From positions 7,837,501 through 7,901,500 of the forward strand of contig NZ_CP034235.1 of NCBI RefSeq assembly GCF_009728935.1: 64,000 nucleotides of DNA, given 5' to 3'. The translations under genes and the position numbers were made by a program. Under the pieces are notes generated by a model, which saw only the letters and a program-made list of their open reading frames with translations, made no database searches and was not told where the DNA came from. This stretch comes from Paenibacillus psychroresistens. GTDB taxonomy: Bacteria; Bacillota; Bacilli; Paenibacillales; NBRC-103111. Shown piece after piece: positions 17,424-25,151 of the stretch (positions within the stretch are counted from its first letter, which is position 1; every line of letters starts with the position of its first letter).

Positions 17424-18161
17424 TTATTTGGTTCCTGGAATGATTGGATCTGTACTGCCTGGTACTCTCTTGCCACTTGGTGCTGCTGGCTCTGGACTTA
17501 CTGTTGGACCAGGGTGTGCCTTGATATACTCAATTGCATTAAAGATCTGTACAGCCGCTTCAGCACGGGAAATTTCTGCTTTTGGATGGAAGTTCCCTTT
17601 GTCATCTAGCTCGACAACATTATAAGCAAGCGCGCGTTGGATCGATCCGTCGTAGTCAACGGTAAGATCAGCATTATCTGCAATTTCAACAGGAACCAGC
17701 TTAATCATTGGAAGATTGCTGTGCGATTCGATGGTGCTAATAAGCTGGTGAGTGAATTCTTCACGAGTCCATTTCTTGTTTGGATCTAGATCTGCTGGCA
17801 ACACAAGTCCATTAACTGAAGCTGTAATTAAAGCATTCGCATACCAAGCTTTGTCATTTGCATTCTTGAAATAATCGGTTGCTTTCGGCTCTTTAAGAAA
17901 ACGGACAAGATCCAAATTTAGATCAAGCGCATTAACAATTAGTTGAACACCTTGTGCTGCTGTGATAGTAACATTCGGGGCAAACAAGTCATTAGTAATA
18001 CCATGAACCAAACCTTGTTCCTGCAAGGAAATAATTTTATCCTTAGCTGTTACATTGTTTAAATCTGAGAAGGGTTGGCTAGCTGCAAAGCTTTGAGCTC
18101 CAAATGATAATGTAAGAGCTGTAACTGCCGTAAGTGTGATCATTTTAAATTTCGTTTTCAT
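17424..18161 (-). CDS. Secreted SLH-domain-like protein
   Basis: The ATG at 18161 follows GAGGTGAAGG; an upstream in-frame ATG at 18200 lacks a site. The product has 245 residues with a signal peptide ending near A-A-S-Q. Three degenerate S-layer homology repeats follow: P-F-S-D-L-N-N-V at the start, then D-Y-F-K-N-A-N-D-K-A-W-Y-A-N-A-L-I-T-A, and G-N-F-H-P-K-A-E-I-S-R-A-E-A-A. A short Pro-rich tail closes it. SLH domains bind pyruvylated secondary wall polymer, so it should sit on the cell wall, but there is no effector domain. It may be a structural wall protein or an internal SLH variant. Confidence 0.78.
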   Translation of the reverse strand: MKTKFKMITLTAVTALTLSFGAQSFAASQPFSDLNNVTAKDKIISLQEQGLVHGITNDLFAPNVTITAAQGVQLIVNALDLNLDLVRFLKEPKATDYFKNANDKAWYANALITASVNGLVLPADLDPNKKWTREEFTHQLISTIESHSNLPMIKLVPVEIADNADLTVDYDGSIQRALAYNVVELDDKGNFHPKAEISRAEAAVQIFNAIEYIKAHPGPTVSPEPAAPSGKRVPGSTDPIIPGTK

Positions 18162-18277
18162 AGCCTTCACCTCGTTGAGTTTTTGTTTTGTGCTTTTCAT
18201 ATCCTTAAACGGGCTTGGTTATAAAAAGGTTGCAGCTAGTATTTTTTCTTTTGCTTTTTAGTAAGATATTTCGGATT

Positions 18278-20839
18278 CTACTCTATTATTATCCCTAGTT
18301 CTTTGGCACGCTGCAGGGCTTGAATGCGATTATTGACCCTTAATTTTCGGTACAAATTTTTAATATGCGACTTAACCGTTTCACCAGTGACGATTAGCTG
18401 CTCCGCTATTTCTTTAGTCGCCATTCCGTTGCTGATCAATTGGAGAACTTTCATTTCTTGCTCAGTCAGTATTGCCTTCAGCAGAAAATCTTCTTTGGAA
18501 ATGACGTTCAGAGCTTGAAGAAGCTCCTTTAAGTAAGTTAATGAAACAATGGATGTAGCACCTACTAGTTTGTTTTGTTGATCCTCCATATATTCAGTTA
18601 ACATCTCCGCCATCATCATACCCTCATCAACAAAGCTGCGGATGTACCCCTCTGGTTCTCCTAATTGCAGTGCTCGCTCCAATGGAATTAATGCAGCATC
18701 TGTTTGCCCCAATCGCCGAAACGTTACACTTTGTAAAATCAATACCTTAACTCGATCTCGTAACCGATTTTCCTTACTTAATAAGCTGTACAAACGCTCT
18801 AACAAGATTAGCGCTTCTGCCATTTGCCCACACTCAGATAGCACTCTAGCCAATGCTAAATGCTCGGTCACATTACTTAAAGTTACCTCATCCAGATAGG
18901 ACATACCGCACCTTTGCAGCCACTCTAACGCATAGAGTGTTGATCCTTGCTGCAGCGATAAACAGGCTATCTGCGCTTCGACTCTCGTCATAAACAGGGC
19001 ATAGTCAGGTGAATCGATCTGCAGCTTAAGCTGCTCCAGCAGCTCCATTGCACGCTGTGAGTTTCCTTTGGCTTGTTGAATTCGCGAAGCGCTTCTAGCC
19101 ACAAGAATTAAAACGCGTGCAAATGGTTGAATATCCTTCCGTCCAAGCGCATGATCAGCATAAACCTCTGCCTCATCTAGACGATTCCTCTCATAGAGCA
19201 ATTGACTATAAGAGGCGTACAAAAAGCCGCTAAACGGATAATTCTTTTTGTTTTCCCATGTCTGAATCCATTTTAAAAGGAATCCCTCAGCCGCATGAAG
19301 ATCGTTGATATAAGATAAGTGGTCATCAAACGCATCATAGCCTTGATACCTATTACGACCCATCGTTTGAAAAAAGCTGCCTTCCGGCATGTTTCGCTCA
19401 ACCAGCTCGAAGTATTGGGACATTTCATCTAAATCTTTATGTAGATAAGACTTTACAGCACAAAAAAAGTAAATAATACCCATGACTTGCTTCCATTCTG
19501 CATCAGGCAGCTTGCCTTGCATCGCTTGAAAGCGGATTTTGGCTTGCTCTACTCGTGTGAAGGCTAAATCCCATTTCCCAATTCCAAGCAATACAGCTGT
19601 ATAGAACATTTCAATTATCGGCTTCTCGGCAAATGATTGTTCGGGCAGTACCGATAACCATTTATTCAGAATAATACTTTTGGACTGCATTAAAGGCTGA
19701 AGATTCTTCTCGATCAGCCGCACGGCATCCGCATCCTGTTTTCCCTCGATATAATGATTCACGGCTTCTTCTTCAAACCCATTGCTCTCTGACCATAACG
19801 CCGCATTAATATGAGCTTGTATCCATTTTTGTAGATCAGATCTGATCAAAATTTGTTTTAGAAAATCAGAAAGCAGCGGATGATACTGATACCAATTTCG
19901 TTGATCATCCAATGGGGTAATAAATAAGTTCATTTGCTCAAGCCGTTCTAATAGTTCTTGTGAGTTCTTCTGGCCTGTCACAGCCTTACACAAGGAGTGG
20001 TTCATTCTACTTAAAATCGATGTTTCTAATAAAAAATTCCTCATTTGATGTGAAAGATGATTAAAAACCTCTTCTAACAAATAATTGGATATATTCAGCT
20101 GGTGTCCTGTAAACTGGTGAATCGACTCCGCAATGTTATCACTCCGCTCCAAAGAGATGGCTGCTAGCTGCAGTCCACTGACCCAGCCTTCTGTCTGATT
20201 TACCAGCTGTGTCACTTGTTGTTTGGTCAGCAAAAGCCCGGTCAAATCTCTAAAAAAAATAAGCCCGTCATCCAACTGAAAACGCAGGTCCTGCATAATG
20301 ATTCGTTGCAATTCTCCCTTGGCAAGAAGTCGAGCCGTAGGTATTGCTAATTCCGTTCTACTCGCGATATAGAGATGAATATGGGCAGGCAAGTGCTCCA
20401 GTAAATAAGCCATTGAATGATGGATAGTTGGCAGCTCAATCACATGATAATCATCGAGCACGATAACCAGAGCACCATCGAGACCATTAAGTTCATTCAG
20501 CAATGCTGCAACCGCAGGCTCCAAAGACACCGAAGCCCCCTTCGCAAGCTGCGGCCATACGGATTCTCCAAATCCATGAATCCTCTCCTCAATGGAAGCT
20601 GTCACATAACTCCAGAACTGAACCCAATCATTATCATGCTCATCTACGGATACCCATGCTACAATCGCCTTACATTGTTTGACCCACTCACTTAACGCGG
20701 TTGTTTTCCCGTAACCAGCTTGCGCGGAAACCAGCGTTAGCTTGGCTTCCATTCCATGATTAAGCTTGTTCATGAGCTTCGGACGAGATACTAATGAGGA
20801 ACGTATATGTGGAATATGTAATTTAGTTTTTAATATCAT
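18278..20839 (-). CDS. MalT-like LuxR regulator with AAA/STAND ATPase (LAL type)
   Basis: The ATG at 20839 follows GGAGGGG by 6-7 bp; an upstream in-frame start at 20887 overlaps the promoter boxes. The product is about 853 residues. It begins with the MalT-like I-L-K-T-K-L-H-I-P and has a Walker A loop S-A-Q-A-G-Y-G-K-T-T. Further on are I-V-L-D-D-Y-H and S-R-T-E nucleotide-binding motifs, a long TPR-like middle, and a C-terminal LuxR helix-turn-helix (L-T-E-Q-E-M-K-V-L-Q-L-I, T-V-K-S-H-I-K-N-L-Y-R-K-L). Such STAND regulators bind an inducer and ATP, oligomerise and activate transcription. Its promoter carries SARP-like direct repeats shared with the regulator upstream, so it probably sits in the same circuit. 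Confidence 0.9.
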   Translation of the reverse strand: MILKTKLHIPHIRSSLVSRPKLMNKLNHGMEAKLTLVSAQAGYGKTTALSEWVKQCKAIVAWVSVDEHDNDWVQFWSYVTASIEERIHGFGESVWPQLAKGASVSLEPAVAALLNELNGLDGALVIVLDDYHVIELPTIHHSMAYLLEHLPAHIHLYIASRTELAIPTARLLAKGELQRIIMQDLRFQLDDGLIFFRDLTGLLLTKQQVTQLVNQTEGWVSGLQLAAISLERSDNIAESIHQFTGHQLNISNYLLEEVFNHLSHQMRNFLLETSILSRMNHSLCKAVTGQKNSQELLERLEQMNLFITPLDDQRNWYQYHPLLSDFLKQILIRSDLQKWIQAHINAALWSESNGFEEEAVNHYIEGKQDADAVRLIEKNLQPLMQSKSIILNKWLSVLPEQSFAEKPIIEMFYTAVLLGIGKWDLAFTRVEQAKIRFQAMQGKLPDAEWKQVMGIIYFFCAVKSYLHKDLDEMSQYFELVERNMPEGSFFQTMGRNRYQGYDAFDDHLSYINDLHAAEGFLLKWIQTWENKKNYPFSGFLYASYSQLLYERNRLDEAEVYADHALGRKDIQPFARVLILVARSASRIQQAKGNSQRAMELLEQLKLQIDSPDYALFMTRVEAQIACLSLQQGSTLYALEWLQRCGMSYLDEVTLSNVTEHLALARVLSECGQMAEALILLERLYSLLSKENRLRDRVKVLILQSVTFRRLGQTDAALIPLERALQLGEPEGYIRSFVDEGMMMAEMLTEYMEDQQNKLVGATSIVSLTYLKELLQALNVISKEDFLLKAILTEQEMKVLQLISNGMATKEIAEQLIVTGETVKSHIKNLYRKLRVNNRIQALQRAKELGIIIE

Positions 20840-20870
20840 TATAAACCCCTCCGCATCATGCAATAGAGCA

Positions 20871-20912
20871 AGTATAAACCATCTCAATGACGGGAAAATG
20901 ACAAACTATGAC
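20871..20912 (-). promoter_or_regulatory. SARP-like operator and promoter of the LuxR gene
   Basis: On the minus strand the heptamers GTCATTT (20902-20896) and GTCATTG (20891-20885) are separated by 4 bp. Exactly 8 bp later comes the -10 hexamer TATACT (20876-20871). A third copy, GTCATAG (20912-20906), lies 3 bp further upstream. This matches the known SARP layout of heptamer direct repeats with 11-bp period, the last one 8 bp from the -10. Confidence 0.7.
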
Positions 20913-20931
20913 ACAATACTCATTTATGCTG

Positions 20932-21903
20932 TCATGGCAGCATATATCTATGGTTAAATTGCAGATTCTTCACTGCTTGAAAATCAGAGCTTACATGTTC
21001 CCCATTTATCTGGGCATCGCACAATCGTTGGACCAAGTTTGTGTACATAAGCGATATTCTTTCAATCTCGCTCTTAGCCCATGGGAATGCAAAATCGCCG
21101 AATAAAGCACCTGCATAAAGCTGCTCCAGCTCTATTGCCTGCTGCATATTGGTCTCATTGATAATAGCCAGCCGTTTACACCCCTCTTCAAAATACAAAA
21201 AATCCACTATGACTTGCGTTAAATTAAGCGCATAATGCTTGCTATCTGAATGTAAATTCTCCTTAATTCCAAATAGGTTCAATACCTTTCGCAGCTTGTA
21301 AACAGTCGTATTCAAGTAAATCTCTGCACTCTTTGGTGGCGCTCCGTGGAAAATATCTTCAAGCAGCTTCTCTCTAGAGACACGTCTGCCTTTATACATA
21401 AGCAGATAGCAGAATAGCTCCATGCTTTTACTGGATTCCCACTTGAGCATCACACCCTGCTCGCTTCGAATATCAATCCCGCCTAAACAGTTGAACGCCA
21501 CTGCAAAGGAGACTGCCTCAGACTTCTTAATCTTAATTGCTGCAAATTTATCCGAAATTGCCCTTTGTACAGTTTGCTGAAGTCTTTCTGACTCAACAGG
21601 CTTCACTATGTAGTCATAGGCATAAACTTCAAATGCAGACAGCGCATATTCTTTATGGGAAGTAACGAATACAAGCTTCAGCTCTCTACCGCTCTCTCTT
21701 ACGCGTGTGGCAAACTCAAAGCCATTCTCCCTTGGCATACTGATATCAACGAATATTAAATCGACTTCATGAGTTATTAAATAAGAAAAGGCAGCTGCCG
21801 TTTCTTGAAAGCTTCCCACAATTTCGACCTCAACCATTTTGGAAAGCATTCGCTTCATAATTAGATGCATCGCTTTTTCATCGTCAATAATAATGACCTT
21901 CAT
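20932..21903 (-). CDS. Response regulator with SARP-type winged helix and shortened BTAD
   Basis: The 323-residue protein has an N-terminal receiver (I-I-D-D-E, phospho-acceptor Asp53 in F-V-D-I-S-M-P, V-T-S-H-K and the K-P motif). A winged-helix domain follows (residues ~150-230), then the start of a bacterial transcriptional activator domain (F-E-E-G-C-K-R, F-G-D-F-A-F-P-W-A). It is paralogous to the gene at 22022 over nearly the whole length but lacks about 55 C-terminal residues of the BTAD. Its last ~20 residues diverge, so it is probably a truncated duplicate. It starts with ATG at 21903 and has its own SARP-like promoter box. The truncation may change oligomerisation or leave it a decoy; function is unproven. 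Confidence 0.85.
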   Translation of the reverse strand: MKVIIIDDEKAMHLIMKRMLSKMVEVEIVGSFQETAAAFSYLITHEVDLIFVDISMPRENGFEFATRVRESGRELKLVFVTSHKEYALSAFEVYAYDYIVKPVESERLQQTVQRAISDKFAAIKIKKSEAVSFAVAFNCLGGIDIRSEQGVMLKWESSKSMELFCYLLMYKGRRVSREKLLEDIFHGAPPKSAEIYLNTTVYKLRKVLNLFGIKENLHSDSKHYALNLTQVIVDFLYFEEGCKRLAIINETNMQQAIELEQLYAGALFGDFAFPWAKSEIERISLMYTNLVQRLCDAQINGEHVSSDFQAVKNLQFNHRYMLP

Positions 21904-21959
21904 GCCAGCGCCTCTCCTTCTAAGCTCCTAAGCTAAGCTTCTTTTTGAGCTGAAGGATA

Positions 21960-21991
21960 AGTATAACTCACTGCAATGACGGCAAAATGAC
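21960..21991 (-). promoter_or_regulatory. SARP-like operator and promoter of the shortened response regulator
   Basis: On the minus strand GTCATTT (21991-21985), a 4-bp spacer, GTCATTG (21980-21974), an 8-bp spacer and TATACT (21965-21960) repeat the layout found before the LuxR gene. The heptamers, spacings and -10 are identical; the 8-bp spacer itself differs. Confidence 0.7.
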
Positions 21992-22021
21992 AAACTAGCT
22001 AGAATTAATAGTTACCTAGGA

Positions 22022-23152
22022 TTAATCCAGTTCTGATAACAGCTCTTGGTAAAGATCTGTGACTCCAATAGATGGTCCAATACCAATTTCATTATGCAGC
22101 GTCTCTGTAAATTGTATGTATTGCTGAATGACAGCTTCTTTATTCTTCAGCTTAGCTAACGCCTTCATAAGTGACATAATAGTTTCTTCATCCAGCTCGT
22201 TTTGAGTAATGAGTTTTTTTAAAAGTCGTATTGAAGCATGCGTTTCCCCTCTACTTAATAAAGTGCTGCATAATTGTTGAGCAAAAGCAGTGTATATCAG
22301 CGATAATCGTTCAACCTCGCTCCTTGCCCAGTGAAATGCTCGATCTCCGAATAAATCTCCCCCATAAATCTGCTCTAGCTCAATAGCTTGTTTAATATTT
22401 GTCTCGTCTATGACAGCCATCCGTTTGCAGCCCTCTTCAAACTCGTAAAAATCAACTCGCACATTGTGAAAATCGAGCACATAATGGCTGGTGTCCGAAT
22501 AAAGATTCCCTCTGAGGCCAAATGCTTCCAGTAGCTTACGCAGCTGATAAACGGTTGTATTTAAATAGCTTTCAGCATTCTTTTGCGGTAAATCTCCGAA
22601 AATGTCCTCTATTAACCTAGCTCGCGATACACGTCTGCCTTTATTCATTAGCAGATATCCAAAGAGCTCAGCACTTTTAGTAGACTTCCATTTAATACTG
22701 ATACCTTCTGCGGTAAGAATATCAATTCCACCTAGGCAAATATACGTCACACCATTTGAAGCGGGCTCAAGCTCCGTTTGCATTTGCTCCAGTTTCTTTT
22801 CAGCAAGCGCCCTTTGGAGCGTTTGTTGAAGCCTAGCCTTCTCAACCGGCTTTAAGATGTAATCGAATGCATAGACATCAAACGCAGATAGTGCATGCTC
22901 CTTGTGAGAGGTAACGAATATTAGCCTTGTCTGCCTGCCGGTTGCTCTTAACCGTCTCGCAAACTCTAAACCATTCTCTCGCGGCATACTAATATCTACA
23001 AATACCAGATCAGTCTCATGGTTTTCCAAATATGAAAAGGCGCTTGCCGTTTCCTGAAAAAAACCCACAATATCAATATCTACAACCTTGGCCAGCATGC
23101 GCCTCATAATCAAATGCATCGCTTTTTCATCGTCAATTATAACGACTTTCAC
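22022..23152 (-). CDS. Response regulator with SARP-type winged helix and full BTAD
   Basis: This 376-residue protein has a receiver domain (Asp53 in F-V-D-I-S-M-P), a winged-helix segment around 140-235 (S-R-A-R-L-I-E-D-I-F-G and an L-N-T-T-V-Y-Q-L-R-K-L recognition-type helix), and a complete BTAD of helical repeats to the C-terminus. SARP-family output domains recognise heptamer direct repeats. The GTG start overlaps the stop of the upstream kinase gene by four bases (GTGA), so the two are translationally coupled and form the cognate pair. It is the best candidate to bind the repeats found before the shortened paralogue and the LuxR gene. Confidence 0.92.
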   Translation of the reverse strand: MKVVIIDDEKAMHLIMRRMLAKVVDIDIVGFFQETASAFSYLENHETDLVFVDISMPRENGLEFARRLRATGRQTRLIFVTSHKEHALSAFDVYAFDYILKPVEKARLQQTLQRALAEKKLEQMQTELEPASNGVTYICLGGIDILTAEGISIKWKSTKSAELFGYLLMNKGRRVSRARLIEDIFGDLPQKNAESYLNTTVYQLRKLLEAFGLRGNLYSDTSHYVLDFHNVRVDFYEFEEGCKRMAVIDETNIKQAIELEQIYGGDLFGDRAFHWARSEVERLSLIYTAFAQQLCSTLLSRGETHASIRLLKKLITQNELDEETIMSLMKALAKLKNKEAVIQQYIQFTETLHNEIGIGPSIGVTDLYQELLSELD

Positions 23153-24957
23153 GGATTTCCCTTCCTTTCAAGCTGCTCGATAGAATAAGAGGAACCCTTA
23201 GGGGGAGTGGGAATGGAGAAATAAAAGGTGCTGCCTTGCGATGGAGTGCTGTCAAACCAAATCTCTCCCCCATTTAAGCGAACAAACTCTCTGCATAAGG
23301 TAAGGCCTAACCCCACGCCTCGTTCTCCAGCTGTTCCTGTGGATGAGACCGGGTATTCTTCCTTTAACAAAGTATTGGCATGATCCGAGGTAATCCCTTC
23401 TCCAGTATCGCTAACAGATACAACCATTTTCCCCTCAACACGCTCTGCCTTTAATTGAATCCTTCCTCCGAAATCTGTGAATTTAATCGCATTGGAGAGC
23501 AGATTGCGGATAATTAAATCGAGCATTTCTTTATCTGCATAAACAAACAAGCTATTCGGTATGTCCGATTTAATTTGAATTTGTTTCCCCTCACTGCGAA
23601 CCTTTAAGAAACGAACATTGCTCTGAACAGCTTGGGACAAATCCAAGACAAGCGGATTAAACACCATGCCTCCCCTTTGGTTCCGAAACCAATCCAACAA
23701 GCTTTCGACCAGCGTAAACGTATTGTGAATTTGTTGACTCATCTCATGCATGATTTCATCATGGTTTTCGTTGCTGGATTGAATTTCCTCTTCCATTAAT
23801 TCCATTAAATTGACCAAAACCGCTAAGGGGTCACGTATATCATGGGCAACTACATTAAACATTTTATCCTTGAACGTATTTAATTCACTCAATTGTCTAG
23901 CATTATCTAGCAGTCGCTCTTCATTGAGCACCGTTTCCGTAACATCGCTTAATAAAAGCATCTTACCCACAATTTTCTGGCTGCTGTTACTGATAAACGT
24001 CATGCTTATATTATAGAATTTATCGTCATTCTGACTTTGAAGCTGGGCTTTGTTTTCTGTTGATGGTTCACTCTGGATCTTACTAATTAGCTTTGGATAT
24101 AGAGCTAGAACGTGCGCAGCAGGCTGCCCAACCGCACTAATGTTATTTAAACCATCTATAACACGAACGGCAGACTGATTAAAGCTAGTTATAGCATTAT
24201 CCAGATCGAATACAACAACCGCATCCTGCATAGATTCAAATACCTTCTCCAAAGCAAGCGGAGCCAGACGGAGCATATTAAATTGATAAATCCCCCACAT
24301 ATAGAAAACGCCTGAGAAAACAAATCCAAAAGGAGACAGGTCAATTGGCATGTGAAGCACATTGCTTAAATATACGACGGTAAACCCATAAGGACCACAA
24401 GAACCAATCATCATCAGGGCTATTTGTTTCTTCATCCGCGGTGTTGCTTTTCGGTACATTTGGAACATTAAACCCATACCAACGATAAAAGTGGTATAGG
24501 CGTACGTAACATGAAGTAAGTACAATGGCCCTTTAACCAATGAAACCAACGGGAATCCAGCGGAGTTATTAATCGTCATGTTAGTGTAAAACAAATGATG
24601 CCATTCGTTTGTATAATGAGCTACAAATGTAGTAACGGGAACAATCAGCAGTAAGGCAATATTCCGTTTGCGCAATACCGATTGGTGTCCTGTATACTGC
24701 AGCACCATGATAATCCAAAGAAAAGTACCAGAAGGAACTCCAATATATTCAATTCTTAGCCAGAAACGAATTTCTTCCAGATTGGTGCTGACAATTTCAA
24801 AAGCGTAACCAAACGTATAGAATGCCCCCGCTACCATCCCCAATCCATAGGTAATAGCTATTGGAAACTCTCTTCTTTTCCAAGAGAGATAGGACATGAC
24901 CAAAGTACAGCAGGTAGAGGCAATTAACAATACAGACAAATATACATTATAGTTCAT
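23149..24957 (-). CDS. Sensor histidine kinase with 7TM sensor and PAS domain
   Basis: The 602-residue protein has seven N-terminal membrane helices (~1-225, HisKA_7TM type), then a PAS-like segment (~230-345). HisKA follows with the phospho-acceptor in V-V-A-H-D-I-R-D-P, then HATPase_c with the N-box L-L-S-N-A-I-K-F, D-T-G-E-G-I and G-V-G-L-G-L-T-L. The ATG follows GGAGGT. It should phosphorylate the SARP-type regulator whose gene overlaps its end. The 7TM sensor suggests a membrane-permeable or membrane-located signal; the identity cannot be seen. Confidence 0.92.
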   Translation of the reverse strand: MNYNVYLSVLLIASTCCTLVMSYLSWKRREFPIAITYGLGMVAGAFYTFGYAFEIVSTNLEEIRFWLRIEYIGVPSGTFLWIIMVLQYTGHQSVLRKRNIALLLIVPVTTFVAHYTNEWHHLFYTNMTINNSAGFPLVSLVKGPLYLLHVTYAYTTFIVGMGLMFQMYRKATPRMKKQIALMMIGSCGPYGFTVVYLSNVLHMPIDLSPFGFVFSGVFYMWGIYQFNMLRLAPLALEKVFESMQDAVVVFDLDNAITSFNQSAVRVIDGLNNISAVGQPAAHVLALYPKLISKIQSEPSTENKAQLQSQNDDKFYNISMTFISNSSQKIVGKMLLLSDVTETVLNEERLLDNARQLSELNTFKDKMFNVVAHDIRDPLAVLVNLMELMEEEIQSSNENHDEIMHEMSQQIHNTFTLVESLLDWFRNQRGGMVFNPLVLDLSQAVQSNVRFLKVRSEGKQIQIKSDIPNSLFVYADKEMLDLIIRNLLSNAIKFTDFGGRIQLKAERVEGKMVVSVSDTGEGITSDHANTLLKEEYPVSSTGTAGERGVGLGLTLCREFVRLNGGEIWFDSTPSQGSTFYFSIPTPPKGSSYSIEQLERKGNP

Positions 24958-25042
24958 TGATTATTGACCTCCGTGGCATATGGTACCTTAATATCTGCCA
25001 TTTCTATTCTAGCAGAAACGCATGAAAAAAGGAGATAATCAG

Positions 25043-25091
25043 TAAAAAACAGACGTATCAAACAGGTTTTTTTCCCGTTAAATACGTCTGT
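25043..25091 (-). terminator. Terminator of the ice-binding-like protein gene
   Basis: Arms ACAGACGTAT and ATACGTCTGT (25049-25058 and 25082-25091) are followed on the minus strand by TTTTTT. Confidence 0.82.
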
Positions 25092-25151
25092 GCGCCTATC
25101 ATAGTGCGATAGGGTAATTATTTTATTCATAAATAGTATCTTTCGGAAAAT

